A stretch of 64,000 nucleotides of DNA from Rhodocyclaceae bacterium (GCA_030681195.1 JAUXXJ010000004.1:248001-312000), one strand, 5' to 3'; shown: positions 16,454 to 25,959, counted from the stretch's first letter. Notes: generated by a model from the sequence alone, not told the origin. Numbers and translations: made by a program.

Positions 16454-17480
16454 CTGGCTGTTCGACCTGGCTGACCGCCACGGCGCCGCCTTCCGCAGCC
16501 CGGAAACCTGCCTGGCACGCCAGCGCTATCTCGCCGAGCACCCCACCGCCATCGCCGTGCTCAAGTGCATGGACGGCCGCGTCAACATCCCCGTCGTGAC
16601 CAATACGCCTGTTGGCATCCTCATGCCCTTCCGCAATCTTGGCGGCAAATTCGATCTCGGCTGGCCACACCTCGGCGAAGTGCTCGCCCACCACGTGCAG
16701 CGCATGGTCAGCACCGGCCGGCGCGTGCTGTTCCTCATTACCTACCATTTCTCAAAGGGCGACCCCCATCGCGGTTGCGCCGGCTTCAAGTACGACACGG
16801 TAGCCGCAATGGCCCATACCGACGAGATTCGTCAGCAGGTCGAGCATATTTTTGGCGCCGCACATGGCACCGTCTATCCGTTGCTCGTCGGCCTTGAAAC
16901 CGACGAGGATGCATTGATCGTGCATGGCAAGAATGGTGCGAAGCTCGACATGGCGACGCTCTCCGCCGCCGACCGTCCCCTGCTGGCCGATCGGCTCGCC
17001 GCGCTGCTGCCCGACATGCCGGCACAGATGCGCGCCGACCTGCTACCGCTGCTCGAAGGCAATCTGGATCGTATCGTCACGGTGCGCGGGCAAATCGCAC
17101 GCCACGAACGCCAGCTCGATTTCGATCACCGCGAATGGGTGATCTGCCTCGGACGCGGCTTCGACTTCCTGCACACGCCCAACGTGGCGCTGATCATCGG
17201 CCCCTACAGCCCGAACCTCGACGAACCGATCAAGACGGCAGCCAGCATCATCCGCAACAACATGGCTGCCGGACGCATTCCCGACGACGGCCTGCTGCTG
17301 CTGGCGTCGGTTCCCTACGACGAAATCGGTGTCGACCGCGCCCGCGCGGAGATGAAGTCGCGCTTCCTGTCACGCTTCGCCGCCGAGGTGATCGGCACGG
17401 AATTTCCGGAACTGGCCGACAAGATGGCGATGCGCACCGCCGTACTCGACTGGCGCTCGCGCCAATTGGAACTGATCTGA
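16416..17480 (+). CDS. CsoSCA/beta-type carbonic anhydrase-like protein
   Basis: A 354-residue soluble protein. LKCMDGRVNIPVV holds a C51-x-D53-x-R55 pattern and YHFSKGDPHRGCAGF holds H111, H118 and C121. Together these resemble the Cys/Asp-Arg/His/Cys zinc site of beta-type carbonic anhydrases, including the carboxysomal CsoSCA type (H118-x2-C121 matches HxxC). No carboxysome gene is in the window, so this would be a stand-alone form. GGAGG precedes the ATG and the start lies inside the end of the diguanylate cyclase gene, so it is cotranscribed with it. The enzymatic assignment is by motif only. Confidence 0.6.
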   Translation: MAIHKQPIQQRIDWLFDLADRHGAAFRSPETCLARQRYLAEHPTAIAVLKCMDGRVNIPVVTNTPVGILMPFRNLGGKFDLGWPHLGEVLAHHVQRMVSTGRRVLFLITYHFSKGDPHRGCAGFKYDTVAAMAHTDEIRQQVEHIFGAAHGTVYPLLVGLETDEDALIVHGKNGAKLDMATLSAADRPLLADRLAALLPDMPAQMRADLLPLLEGNLDRIVTVRGQIARHERQLDFDHREWVICLGRGFDFLHTPNVALIIGPYSPNLDEPIKTAASIIRNNMAAGRIPDDGLLLLASVPYDEIGVDRARAEMKSRFLSRFAAEVIGTEFPELADKMAMRTAVLDWRSRQLELI

Positions 17481-17485
17481 ACTTG

Positions 17486-17548
17486 AAAAGTCGGCGCAGC
17501 CTCTTCGGGCCGCTTCCGACCTAACGGCCTCCCTGCTGGCAGGATGGC
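17486..17548 (+). repeat. Long form (63 bases) of the dispersed repeat
   Basis: Starts AAAAGTCGGCGC, 5 bases after the carbonic anhydrase-like stop codon, and ends TGGCAGGATGGC. Its ends match the two halves of the 24-base form and it has about 39 extra internal bases. A partial inverted copy (GCCAGCGCCGAC, 17552-17563) follows, so the segment 17490-17563 begins GTCGGCGC and ends GCGCCGAC and could fold. It lies between convergent genes. Confidence 0.8.
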
Positions 17549-17569
17549 ATTGCCAGCGCCGACAGAGGC

Positions 17570-18136
17570 TTACAACGCTTTTTTCGCCGTAATCGCGCCG
17601 CGAATCTGACCAACGTCGTAGCCGGTCGCCTTATCGTCTGGATAAAGTTCCTTGAGTTTGGCTTGTACTTCGTCCGATACCTTGTTGGGCTTGCCGTGGC
17701 AGCTCATGCACAACTCCTGGGTAGGCAGGGCTTTCATGTAGCGCATGGTTTTCTGACCATCGATCACCACCACCTCGCTCTTGTCCATGGTGACCGGGCT
17801 TTGCCCGGCGGCGAGACGTTGCTCGAATTCGCGCAGCACGGCTTCTTCCCACGCATCGGGCACCGCCTTCAGATTGCGATTCTTCAAACTGACCCGACGA
17901 ATCGCCCAGCCGGTCTTTTCCGAGAGTCCCTTCGCCATAGCCGGCGCCTTGTCACGACACACCGAGATGGCATGGGCATGGCCGCCCTTGGCGATTTCGT
18001 CCTGCAGCACTTCGAGCAGTTTGGGCACCATCGTGGCCGGCAGTGCGCGGGCCTCGTCAAGCAGTTTGGCTTCGTCAGCCAGAGCCGCTCCGGCGAAGAG
18101 CGTGCAGCAGAGCACGGCGATGATCTTCTTGTTCAT
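17570..18136 (-). CDS. Exported haem protein with DUF3365 (Tll0287-like) domain
   Basis: A 188-residue protein with a signal peptide (MNKKIIAVLCCTLFAGAALA) and a C-terminal c-type haem site CMSCH. The body (CRDKAPAMAKGLSEKTGWAIRRVSLKNRNLKAVPDAWE) is typical of DUF3365 sensors and haem proteins. A strong GGAGGAGAT site precedes the ATG. It is periplasmic and could act in redox sensing or electron transfer. It lies downstream of the NuoM-like genes on the same strand, with a short repeat copy between. Confidence 0.82.
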   Translation of the reverse strand: MNKKIIAVLCCTLFAGAALADEAKLLDEARALPATMVPKLLEVLQDEIAKGGHAHAISVCRDKAPAMAKGLSEKTGWAIRRVSLKNRNLKAVPDAWEEAVLREFEQRLAAGQSPVTMDKSEVVVIDGQKTMRYMKALPTQELCMSCHGKPNKVSDEVQAKLKELYPDDKATGYDVGQIRGAITAKKAL

Positions 18137-18180
18137 GGGTATCTCCTCCATTGGTTTTTGGGAAACGCAACGATACCGTA

Positions 18181-18204
18181 AAAAGTCGGTGCTGGCGGGA
18201 CGGC
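18181..18204 (+). repeat. Short dispersed repeat, 23/24, intergenic
   Basis: Lies 20 bases beyond the stop codon of the last NuoM-like gene, between it and the DUF3365 gene. Confidence 0.85.
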
Positions 18205-18224
18205 GTGGCGATTCGTTCCCAGCG

Positions 18225-19676
18225 TCAGCCAAGCCGCGCCACCCAGGCTTCCGCAGCCGGGCGGATGAAGTCGAGCAGCAGGCTCGGAAAGAAGCCAAAC
18301 ACCAGCAGCAAGACCGCAAACAGCAAGGCCAGCCAGCGCTCGCGCGGCACCAGATCTTCGGCCTGCGCCACCTCGGGACGTAGCACCGGGCCGAAGAAGA
18401 CGCGCCGGTACAGAATGAGAAAACAGGCGGCGCCGAGCACCACGCCGCCCAGCGCGGCCAGCCCGGCGCCGGCATGCGTATTGAAGGTGGCGACCAGAAT
18501 CAGTAATTCGGCGGGGAAACCGGAAGTGCCCGGAATGCCCATGCCGGCCAGACCGAAGAACAGGAACAGGCTGGCCAGCAGCGGCATGGTGCGCGCCGCG
18601 CCGCCGAGGCCGGCGATGTCGCTGCTGCCGGTACGGTGGTGGAGATGACTGGCCAGCAGGAACAGGCCGCCGGCCGCCAGCGTGAAGTTGAGCAACTGGA
18701 ACACCGCGCCCTGAATACCGGGCAGGCTGAAGGTAGCAATGCCGAGCACTACCAGGCCGACGTGCGACAGGCTGGCATAGCCAAGCATGCGGCGCAGGTT
18801 GGTCTGCGCCAGCGCGGCAACGGCGCCGAACAGGATCGACACTCCCCCGAGCCCGATCAGCAGCCATTGCAGTTCCTGCGCGGCGCTGGGCGCCAACGGC
18901 ACAGCAAAGCGAATCAGGCCATAGACGCCGAGCTTGAGGCCGGTCAGCAGCGCGGCGACCGCCGCCGGGCCTTCCATGGCGATCAACGGCAGCCAGGTAT
19001 GCAAGGGAAACAGCGGCGCCTTGACGCCGAAACCGATCAGCAGCAGCAGGAACACGAGCATTTGCACGTCATCGGGCAAGCTCGCCTGCAACAGGGTGGG
19101 CAGATCGAAGGTCAGACTGGTGTCGCCATGGAAGGCCAGCACGACGAAGCCGAACAACAAGACTGCGCCGCCGCTCAGCATCACCAGCGTGTACTTGGTC
19201 GCCGCATGGCGGCGATTCGGCCCGATGCCCCACAGGCTGACGAGAAAATAGAGCGGCACCAGCGTCAGTTCCCAGAACAGGAAGAACAGGATCGTGTCGA
19301 GGGCGCAGAACACGCCGAGGCTAGCGGTTTCGAGCAGCAGCAGCAGGCTGTAGTAAAGGCGCGGCAAGGTATGCACGCTGTTCCACGAGGCGAGAATAAC
19401 GCCGAGAAACAGCAGCCCGGCCGCCGGCAGGAAGGCGACCGAAAGACCATCGACGCCGACAAGATACTGCACGCCGATGCCCGGCATCCAGGCGTGGCGT
19501 TCGACGAACTGGAAGCCACTGTCCGAGGCATCGAACAGCAGGACGGCGGTGAGTCCGAGCGCCAGTTGGAGCAGCGCAGCCAGCAGCGCAACGCGCCGCG
19601 CCGAGTCGGCGCGCGGCAGCAGCCAGATCAGGGCCACCGCCACCGGCAGGGTCAGGAATATCGCGGACAGCAACAT
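18225..19676 (-). CDS. NuoM/MrpD-like proton-conducting membrane protein (third copy in DAB operon)
   Basis: A 483-residue multispanning protein of the proton-translocating Nuo/Mrp antiporter-like family: LFFLFWELTLVPLYFLVSLWG, FGVKAPLFPLHTWLPLIAMEGPAAVAALLTGLKLGVYGLIRF, and LGYASLSHVGLVVLG. It keeps Glu in the WELTLVP helix and Lys in GVKAP and GLKLG. The ATG overlaps the upstream stop (ATGA). An open frame continues far upstream of this ATG but is a shadow of the neighbouring gene. It presumably conducts protons or sodium ions for the DAB complex. Confidence 0.85.
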   Translation of the reverse strand: MLLSAIFLTLPVAVALIWLLPRADSARRVALLAALLQLALGLTAVLLFDASDSGFQFVERHAWMPGIGVQYLVGVDGLSVAFLPAAGLLFLGVILASWNSVHTLPRLYYSLLLLLETASLGVFCALDTILFFLFWELTLVPLYFLVSLWGIGPNRRHAATKYTLVMLSGGAVLLFGFVVLAFHGDTSLTFDLPTLLQASLPDDVQMLVFLLLLIGFGVKAPLFPLHTWLPLIAMEGPAAVAALLTGLKLGVYGLIRFAVPLAPSAAQELQWLLIGLGGVSILFGAVAALAQTNLRRMLGYASLSHVGLVVLGIATFSLPGIQGAVFQLLNFTLAAGGLFLLASHLHHRTGSSDIAGLGGAARTMPLLASLFLFFGLAGMGIPGTSGFPAELLILVATFNTHAGAGLAALGGVVLGAACFLILYRRVFFGPVLRPEVAQAEDLVPRERWLALLFAVLLLVFGFFPSLLLDFIRPAAEAWVARLG

Positions 19677-21199
19677 CACACCGCCCCGCCGAAACGCAGC
19701 GCCATGGCCTGGGTGCTCGCCTCGATCAGCCCGAGCCAGGTTTCGAAATGCCAGCCGGCCAGGAGCAGCACAATCACGGCCAGCCAGCCGAGCAGATACT
19801 CCATCGGCTGGACGCTTTCGAGGCGCTGCCCACCTTCCTGGCGCCCGCCTCCTTCGCCCTGCGGCCGTGGCGAAAGGAAGGCCTTCTGGAAGGCCCACAA
19901 CAGGAAAGCGGCCGCCGTGACGTTGCCGAGCGCCGCCGCCACGGTGAGCAGCGCGCCGAAGCGATCCATCGCTGCCTCCAGCACCAGGTGGGCGGCATCG
20001 AATCCGGGCGTGCCGGGCATGCCAACGATGGCCAGGCCGCCGATCAGGAAACAGGTGGCGATAAAGGGGATGCGTTCGAACAGGCCGCCGAGATTCGCCA
20101 GGTCGGTCGAGTGCGTGCGGCGATAGACGAAACCGACCATGAACAGCATCACCGTCACCGCCAGGCCGACGTTCACCGACATCAGCACCGCGCCGGCGAT
20201 GCCGGCCGGATGCAGGGTGAACAGGCCAATCACGATCAGGCTGGTATGGCTGACCACGGCAAAGGCGAGCAGGCGGCGCAGGTTGGTCTGCAACATCGCC
20301 AGCAGCGCTGCGTAAAAAACACCGACCATGGCGAAGCCGACGATGATCTCCTGCCAGGCCTGCGCCGCCTCGGCAGTCAGCGGCAGCACGAAACGCAGCA
20401 TGCCATAGATACCGACCTTGACGCCGAGCAGCAGGGAGGGCGCAATCGACACCATGCCGCGATGCATCACATGCGGTAGCCAGCCATGCAGCGGAAACAG
20501 CGGCGTGCGCACCGCCAGCCCGTAGAAAAGCAGGAAAAAAGCAACCGACTGGAAGCGCCCCTGCGCCGGCGTCTGGCTCAGGTCGAACAGATCGAAGCTC
20601 CAGCGGCCGGTCGCATCGGCATGACCCCAGGCGAGGACGACGATGCCGGCGGCGAGCATCAACAGACCGATGCCCTGAAACTGCAGGAAACGGGTGGTGG
20701 CAAGAATGCGGTTCTCGACGGTGGAGGTCGACCAGTGGCCGATCAGATAGGCGGCCACCGCCAGTTCGATCACCGAAGCACAGGCAAACCACAGCAGATT
20801 CATCGTCAGCAGCGAACACATCAGCGCCGCCTCGGCGAGCAGGACCAGCGCCATCAGCCGCGCCGGCCGCGCAAACCCGCGCACCAACCCGTACAACGTC
20901 ATCAGCACGACGATCAAGGCGCCGAGCAGCACGAACAGAACCGTCAGGCCATCGGCTGCCGCATGGTAAGCGATGGGGTCGAGGCGCTCCACCAGTTGCA
21001 GGGCAGGATTCGCCACATCAATCTGGCGGCGCATGAATTCGGCCAGGGCGAGTTCCACAACCGCAACCGCGCGGCCGATCCAGACCGCCGCGCTGCGTTC
21101 GCCCAGCCAGAACAACAGGGCGGCACCGAGCAGCGGCAGCAGTTGCAGCGTCGCCAGCAGCGGCCAGCCCAGCGTGGTGGTGACGGCAAGTTCGCTCAC
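19676..21199 (-). CDS. NuoM/MrpD-like membrane protein (second copy in DAB operon)
   Basis: A 507-residue homologue of Nuo/Mrp antiporter-like subunits: LAVRTPLFPLHGWLPHVMHRGMVSIAPSLLLGVKVGIYGMLRFVLP and LAFAVVSHTSLIVIGLF. It is more divergent than its neighbours: the usual Lys before the PLFPLH motif is Arg. A loop near residue 445 (SPRPQGEGGGRQEGGQ) is low-complexity and not typical of the family. The GTG start overlaps the DabB stop (GTGA). The role is inferred as an ion-conducting subunit or coupling partner of DabA/DabB. Confidence 0.8.
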   Translation of the reverse strand: MSELAVTTTLGWPLLATLQLLPLLGAALLFWLGERSAAVWIGRAVAVVELALAEFMRRQIDVANPALQLVERLDPIAYHAAADGLTVLFVLLGALIVVLMTLYGLVRGFARPARLMALVLLAEAALMCSLLTMNLLWFACASVIELAVAAYLIGHWSTSTVENRILATTRFLQFQGIGLLMLAAGIVVLAWGHADATGRWSFDLFDLSQTPAQGRFQSVAFFLLFYGLAVRTPLFPLHGWLPHVMHRGMVSIAPSLLLGVKVGIYGMLRFVLPLTAEAAQAWQEIIVGFAMVGVFYAALLAMLQTNLRRLLAFAVVSHTSLIVIGLFTLHPAGIAGAVLMSVNVGLAVTVMLFMVGFVYRRTHSTDLANLGGLFERIPFIATCFLIGGLAIVGMPGTPGFDAAHLVLEAAMDRFGALLTVAAALGNVTAAAFLLWAFQKAFLSPRPQGEGGGRQEGGQRLESVQPMEYLLGWLAVIVLLLAGWHFETWLGLIEASTQAMALRFGGAV

Positions 21200-22731
21200 A
21201 GGATCACCATAAACGTGACAACGACAAACAGCACCAGATAGCGCGGATGCGCCAGCATCGATTCGACCACCTGCAGATAGGTGCCCAGGCGCCGCAGGGC
21301 CACGATCACCGGACCTTCGGCGCGCTGCATGACCAAATAGCTTTCCAGACGCGCACAGCGCTCGGCTAGCCAGCGCAATGCGCGTCCGGCCATGCCATGG
21401 GCGAGAATCACGTCATCCTCGCCGGCATTGCCCGCACCACGGGTACGCTGGCGCGGCGGCATACCGACCAGGTTGGAGAGCAGGTTGTCGTCAAAATCGC
21501 GCGCATCCTGCGCAGCGGCGAAAGTCGGCCGGATCAGCACGCCACGGGCCAGCGGATCGAGCCAGAAGCGGCGCAGCGCCGCCGTGTACAGCCACTGCCG
21601 GCCAGTCAGCCAGCGCGGCGCGGGCGCTGCCTTGCCCTGTGCCATGTGCAGGTAGGACGGCGCCAGCAGGAACTGCCAGGCGCGCCAGGTCGCATGCAGG
21701 GCCATGTGCCAGGCGGCCAGTTCGAACCAACCGAGGCCGCAGGCGAGAAACATCAGTCCCACCTGCGTGGTGGTGGCGAAGATCAGCGAGGATTTGATGT
21801 CGCTCTGCACCAGGCCGCCGAGCCAACCATACAGCGCCGTCACGCCGCCAATGACAGCGAGATAGAACATGATGTCCGGCACGCCGATCAGCAGCGGTTC
21901 GAGGCGCAGCACCAGATAGACACCGGCATGCACCATCACCGCGCCGTAAAAGATTGCCGACGAGGGCGTCGGTCCCTCAAGGGCGCGCGCGATCCACACG
22001 GCAAACGGTACCTGGGCCGACTTGATCACGGCGGCGAGCAGGAAGCCGAACAGCAGCAGGCGCGCCATCACCTTGTCGAAACTTTCCGGGTCCTCGGCCC
22101 AGGCCGCCAGCGCGGCCCACTCGACGCTGCCCACCCACCAGAAGGCCAGCGCGATGCCCAGGATGAAACCAGCATCGCCGATGCGATTGGTGATGAAGGC
22201 GTACAGCGCGTTGCCGGTCGCTGTCGGCCGCTCGTAGGCAAAGCCAATCAGCAGGAAGGAGCTGACGCCGCACAGTTCCCAACCGACGAAGCTCAGCACC
22301 GCATTGCCGGACAGCACGATCAGCAGCATGCCGGCGAGGAACAGCGACATGCAGAGGAAGAAGCGTTGGAAGCCGGCCTCGCGGTGCAGGTACTGGCGCG
22401 AGAAACGCAGGCTCACGACGCCGATCAACGCCACCAGCGTGGCGAAACCAAGCGATAGGCCGTCGAGTACAAAGGAGATCGGTACGATCAATTCGCCACT
22501 GGCGAACCAGTCGCCGACCACAAAATGGCCGGGCAAGCCTTCGACCAAGGCCAGCCCGCCAAGGCCGAGCAGGATCAGCAGCGCGCCCCAGGCCGCGCCT
22601 TCGGCCAAGCGCGCCGTCGGTGGTTCCGCATCGTCACCGCGTGCCCCCGTCAATGCATACACGGCGATGCCGCCCGCCGCAAGAAGCGGCAGCAGCGGCA
22701 CCAGCATGACAAAAATGAAAGCGCAATTCAT
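21196..22731 (-). CDS. dabB: Inorganic carbon transporter subunit DabB (NuoL-like)
   Basis: A 511-residue NuoL-family protein: GNAVLSFVGWELCGVSSFLLIGFAYERP, FLLAAVIKSAQVPFAVWIARALEGPTPSSAIFYGAVMVHAGVYLVLR, and LVQSDIKSSLIFATTTQVGLMF. It is shorter than respiratory NuoL and lacks the long lateral helix, as expected for DabB. The ATG overlaps the dabA stop (ATGA). In characterised DAB systems, DabB passes cations and drives the DabA-catalysed hydration of CO2 to bicarbonate. Confidence 0.85.
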   Translation of the reverse strand: MNCAFIFVMLVPLLPLLAAGGIAVYALTGARGDDAEPPTARLAEGAAWGALLILLGLGGLALVEGLPGHFVVGDWFASGELIVPISFVLDGLSLGFATLVALIGVVSLRFSRQYLHREAGFQRFFLCMSLFLAGMLLIVLSGNAVLSFVGWELCGVSSFLLIGFAYERPTATGNALYAFITNRIGDAGFILGIALAFWWVGSVEWAALAAWAEDPESFDKVMARLLLFGFLLAAVIKSAQVPFAVWIARALEGPTPSSAIFYGAVMVHAGVYLVLRLEPLLIGVPDIMFYLAVIGGVTALYGWLGGLVQSDIKSSLIFATTTQVGLMFLACGLGWFELAAWHMALHATWRAWQFLLAPSYLHMAQGKAAPAPRWLTGRQWLYTAALRRFWLDPLARGVLIRPTFAAAQDARDFDDNLLSNLVGMPPRQRTRGAGNAGEDDVILAHGMAGRALRWLAERCARLESYLVMQRAEGPVIVALRRLGTYLQVVESMLAHPRYLVLFVVVTFMVIL

Positions 22732-25700
22732 GCGGCTGCCCAGCGCAAGGGTTTTTCCAGCAACGCTGGCGGCAGCGGGTCACGCTTGCCGCTGAACCAG
22801 TCGGTCGATTGCGTCACGGCCGGAATGTCGATCTTGCCCTCCCAGGGCTGCCAGCCGAGCGCGGGATCGAAAATATGAATAAAGCCGGTGTCCGGGTCTT
22901 TCGCCGCGACGATCACCCAGCCCTTGCCAACCAGTTCCTGCAGCGGCGGCTGGCGCTGGTAGACCGCCGTGATCAGTTCCAGCGTCTGCTCGATCACCAC
23001 CAGCAGGCGCATCGCCTCATGGACCTCGATCATCTGGCGCGGCAGGCCGGTGACGAGATCGGAGGCTGCCCCCTGCATCACGCCAACGTAACCAGACACG
23101 TTATGGGTGATCTTGCTGCCGCAGCCGAAATGCTCGTTGTTGGCCGTCGAGAAAAAGTATTCGAGGCTGATGCCAGCCCCGACCGCGCCGTTGATCAGCA
23201 GGTGGCGCTCCAATACCTTGCCTTCGGCATCCTGCGTCGGGTCGTAGGAAATCAGGAAGGCGCGGCGATCAAAGAAGGCACCACGCGACATGGCGCGCCG
23301 GCCGACGAAAGCACAGGCATTGGTCGCATGGCCAAGCTCCGGGCGCGCCTGCGACCAGTCGTTGCGCCGCCCCCAGACATGCCGCAAAGCGGCGTCCTGG
23401 CCAATATCGAGCGGCGCAGAAAACAAGCGACGGCAGCGCTCCTGCGCATGGGCGCGCGCTGTCTGGTCAAGTTCGCTGTCGAGCCCCGCGAAGCCCGGGC
23501 GCGAAGCTTGCGGCAGGTCTTCGAGGTCGTACCAGGTGATCAGATCGTCGGCGGTATTGTGCTCGGCGCCGAGGAACCAGGTGGCTTCCGGCACATGAAT
23601 GTCGCGCGCCGCCAGCAGCGTGCGCACCGCAGGCCGATTCGCCATGGCGGCGAACAGCCGTGCATTCGGGCCGGAATGCCGGCCGGCGCAAGCGCCACAA
23701 TCGTAGGCGGCCATATGCGGGTTGTTGGTGCTGTTCGAGCCGTGGCCCATGATCACCACCAGCGGCGCGAAATTGCGCGTCAGGCCGAGCGAGGTCAGGT
23801 AGTTGCCGATGCGCTCGGCCTGCTCGGCATCGGTAAAACCGTCGCGCGGCTGCTGCGGCGTGGCCGGACCAGCATCAGGCGCCGCATTCAAGGCCAGTCG
23901 TGTCGCCACCGGCATGTCGAAGGCTTCGCGGCGTGTGACGAAGAAGCGGCCGAAAGCGGCCGGCGAAAGCGAACGCCACAACATGCCAAAGAGGACGAAG
24001 GGTGCCGCCAGCGCGGCCAGCAGCGGCCCGGCCAGCAGGCTGCGGCGCGTCAACTGGTTGAGTCGTTCGAACCCGCCGAGCCGCAGCGCGCGCCGTGCCT
24101 TGCGCCGATCTGCTAATGCCGTCCCGCCAGAGCCGACTTTTTCATCTTCGCGCGGCACCTCATGCACCGTATGGCTCGGCACGATCACCTCGGGAATCAC
24201 CGGGCATAGCGCCACCGGCGTCGGGTCGTCGAGGCTGACATGGTTCTGGAACACTGCAAAGTGCGCCGCGCCGCCGAGCGTCTCGACGGCCGGGGCAATT
24301 TCTTCCAGATGGCGGCGCATCCCTTCCTCGCGGTCGTCCATGCAAAAGACGATTTGCGCGCTGGGGCCGACGCCCCCCTCGGTCGTGTGGCCGCGCCAGC
24401 GACCGTGGTTGGCGGCAAGGCCGGCGAGGATCTGTTCGCGATAGTGACGTTCATAGGCCAGCAGCCAGAGATAACCGCGCCGATTGGCGTCGAGTTGGCG
24501 CAAGCCGCCAATCAGCGCGTCGGCACCACCGCGCCCCACCCCGGCCAGTTCCGTTGCCGTCAGCCCAAGTTGTTGGACGAGCTGAAACAGCGGCCAGGCC
24601 GAACGCGTCAGCCCGTGGCTGATGGCACGCTCGGCCGTCGGTGTGTCGCGCCAGGCGTCGATGCGGTCAGCCAGCCACGCCCACAGCCCTGGTGGCTGGG
24701 GCAGGGCCGTGTCGCCCGCCGCCGGCAGATGCGGCTCGATCAGGTCAAGCAGGTATTCGGGAAGGTCGCCGCCGTGAAAGGCATGCCGCACGCGCAGCTC
24801 GGCGGAATGGCGACGGAAGTAATCGCCGAGTCCGCTCAAGGAAAACGCCACGCCCCAATGACGGCGCACGATGTCGGCACAGACGAGGCGCTCCAGCACG
24901 ATGCGCACAGCCAGATAGTCCGCGATCGCCACCGGTACGTCGCTCGTGTCGGCATAGCCCGGATGCTGTTCGCGCCACAGGAACATGCCAGACCAGCCGG
25001 GCAGTTCGAGCGCCAGCCGCTCCAGATAAGTCGGCCAGCGTTCCTCGGGCAATTCCAGTTGTGCCAGCGCCGCCATGATGACGTCGAGCGGATTATCGGG
25101 CAGTCGCGCAATTTCCTCGCGCGCCGCCGGCAGGCCTTCGATATTCCAGGCCGGGTCGTGCAGCGCACTCTGTTTCCAGGCGGCATAAAAGCCCTGACCG
25201 CGCAGCGGGTTGTGCCAGGGCGCCAACCCCAGGTCGAGGTGGGCGCCAAGATGGCGGATCAGCACCGGGCGCACCGTGTCCAGCGCATCTTCGTCGGTCA
25301 GCTCACGCACCAGCGCCGCCGCCGTCCAGTCAGCGCCGACTTTTGCCCGCAGTTCGCCCCACAAGGTGATGGCCTGCTCGGCGTAGTCTTCCTGCCCGGC
25401 CGCATCGGCGATCTGCTGTTTTTCCTCGCGCGCCGAGAGTTCGAGCATTTCCTCGGGATGGGCAAACTCGTGGTCGATACCCAGCACGTCGAGACAGGCC
25501 TGCCAGAGCGCGGCATCCGCGCGCAATACCCCCTGCTCTTCCACCAGCCAGCGGAAACGTGCCAGGGAAATGGCGTTGAGGGGATGCAGCAGGCGCAGGC
25601 GCACTACCTCGCGCCGCGTGACGGTACGCGCATCGCTCCGCATCAGCACCGCGTCGAGGTCAAGTTCCATCTGGCGCGCCACCTGCGTCATCGCCGCATC

Positions 25701-25958
25701 GAGGTCACTGTCGTCGATCCGCCCGTTGCGATAGAAGGTGCGGCAAAGATCCTCGGGGAACCAGGCGCTGCCGCCGGACAGCCTGGCGGCGGCGTTGATC
25801 GCTTCGTCGAAGGGCAGGTGCTGGAAGCCGTGCAGCGTGTTGTGATGGACGAAATCGCGGATCGACGCCTGACCCGGCAGGACATGGCCGAGGTGCGCGA
25901 TGCGCTGTTCGAGGCGCTGGCGCATGTCGGTCACGTTGATGGTCGGCGACACGGTCAT
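22728..25958 (-). CDS. dabA: Inorganic carbon transporter subunit DabA (DUF2309), long form
   Basis: A 1076-residue DUF2309/UPF0753 protein beginning with the family signature FVHHNTLHGFQHLPFDEA. The beta-carbonic-anhydrase-like zinc site is intact: C539 and D541 in FCMDDREEG, H739 in MGHGSNSTNNP, and C754 in YDCGACAGRHSG; the His-to-Cys spacing is 15, as in known DabA. It is longer than the roughly 830-residue DabA2 type. Two dispersed repeats lie in it: KVGSGGTA (about 607-614, between the Cys and His ligands) and KVGADWTA (about 206-213). The start lies one base after the upstream NuoM-like stop. It acts at the cytoplasmic face of the membrane with DabB. Confidence 0.92.
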   Translation of the reverse strand: MTVSPTINVTDMRQRLEQRIAHLGHVLPGQASIRDFVHHNTLHGFQHLPFDEAINAAARLSGGSAWFPEDLCRTFYRNGRIDDSDLDAAMTQVARQMELDLDAVLMRSDARTVTRREVVRLRLLHPLNAISLARFRWLVEEQGVLRADAALWQACLDVLGIDHEFAHPEEMLELSAREEKQQIADAAGQEDYAEQAITLWGELRAKVGADWTAAALVRELTDEDALDTVRPVLIRHLGAHLDLGLAPWHNPLRGQGFYAAWKQSALHDPAWNIEGLPAAREEIARLPDNPLDVIMAALAQLELPEERWPTYLERLALELPGWSGMFLWREQHPGYADTSDVPVAIADYLAVRIVLERLVCADIVRRHWGVAFSLSGLGDYFRRHSAELRVRHAFHGGDLPEYLLDLIEPHLPAAGDTALPQPPGLWAWLADRIDAWRDTPTAERAISHGLTRSAWPLFQLVQQLGLTATELAGVGRGGADALIGGLRQLDANRRGYLWLLAYERHYREQILAGLAANHGRWRGHTTEGGVGPSAQIVFCMDDREEGMRRHLEEIAPAVETLGGAAHFAVFQNHVSLDDPTPVALCPVIPEVIVPSHTVHEVPREDEKVGSGGTALADRRKARRALRLGGFERLNQLTRRSLLAGPLLAALAAPFVLFGMLWRSLSPAAFGRFFVTRREAFDMPVATRLALNAAPDAGPATPQQPRDGFTDAEQAERIGNYLTSLGLTRNFAPLVVIMGHGSNSTNNPHMAAYDCGACAGRHSGPNARLFAAMANRPAVRTLLAARDIHVPEATWFLGAEHNTADDLITWYDLEDLPQASRPGFAGLDSELDQTARAHAQERCRRLFSAPLDIGQDAALRHVWGRRNDWSQARPELGHATNACAFVGRRAMSRGAFFDRRAFLISYDPTQDAEGKVLERHLLINGAVGAGISLEYFFSTANNEHFGCGSKITHNVSGYVGVMQGAASDLVTGLPRQMIEVHEAMRLLVVIEQTLELITAVYQRQPPLQELVGKGWVIVAAKDPDTGFIHIFDPALGWQPWEGKIDIPAVTQSTDWFSGKRDPLPPALLEKPLRWAAA
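24118..24141 (-). repeat. Short dispersed repeat, 23/24, inside dabA
   Basis: Read as KVGSGGTA between two conserved segments (after HTVHEVPRE, before LADRRKARR), in a region expected to be a surface loop between the Zn-ligand segments. Confidence 0.8.
25321..25344 (-). repeat. Short dispersed repeat, 22/24, inside dabA
   Basis: Read as KVGADWTA in the N-terminal third of DabA. Two mismatches in the right half; probably an older copy, or possibly natural sequence. Confidence 0.55.
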
Positions 25959-25959
25959 C

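Noticed and set aside
18225..20819. 864-codon open frame extending far upstream of the third NuoM-like gene
   Set aside because: The added part is an out-of-frame reading of the preceding NuoM-like gene and is not membrane-like. The ATG at 19676 overlaps the upstream stop and gives a normal protein.
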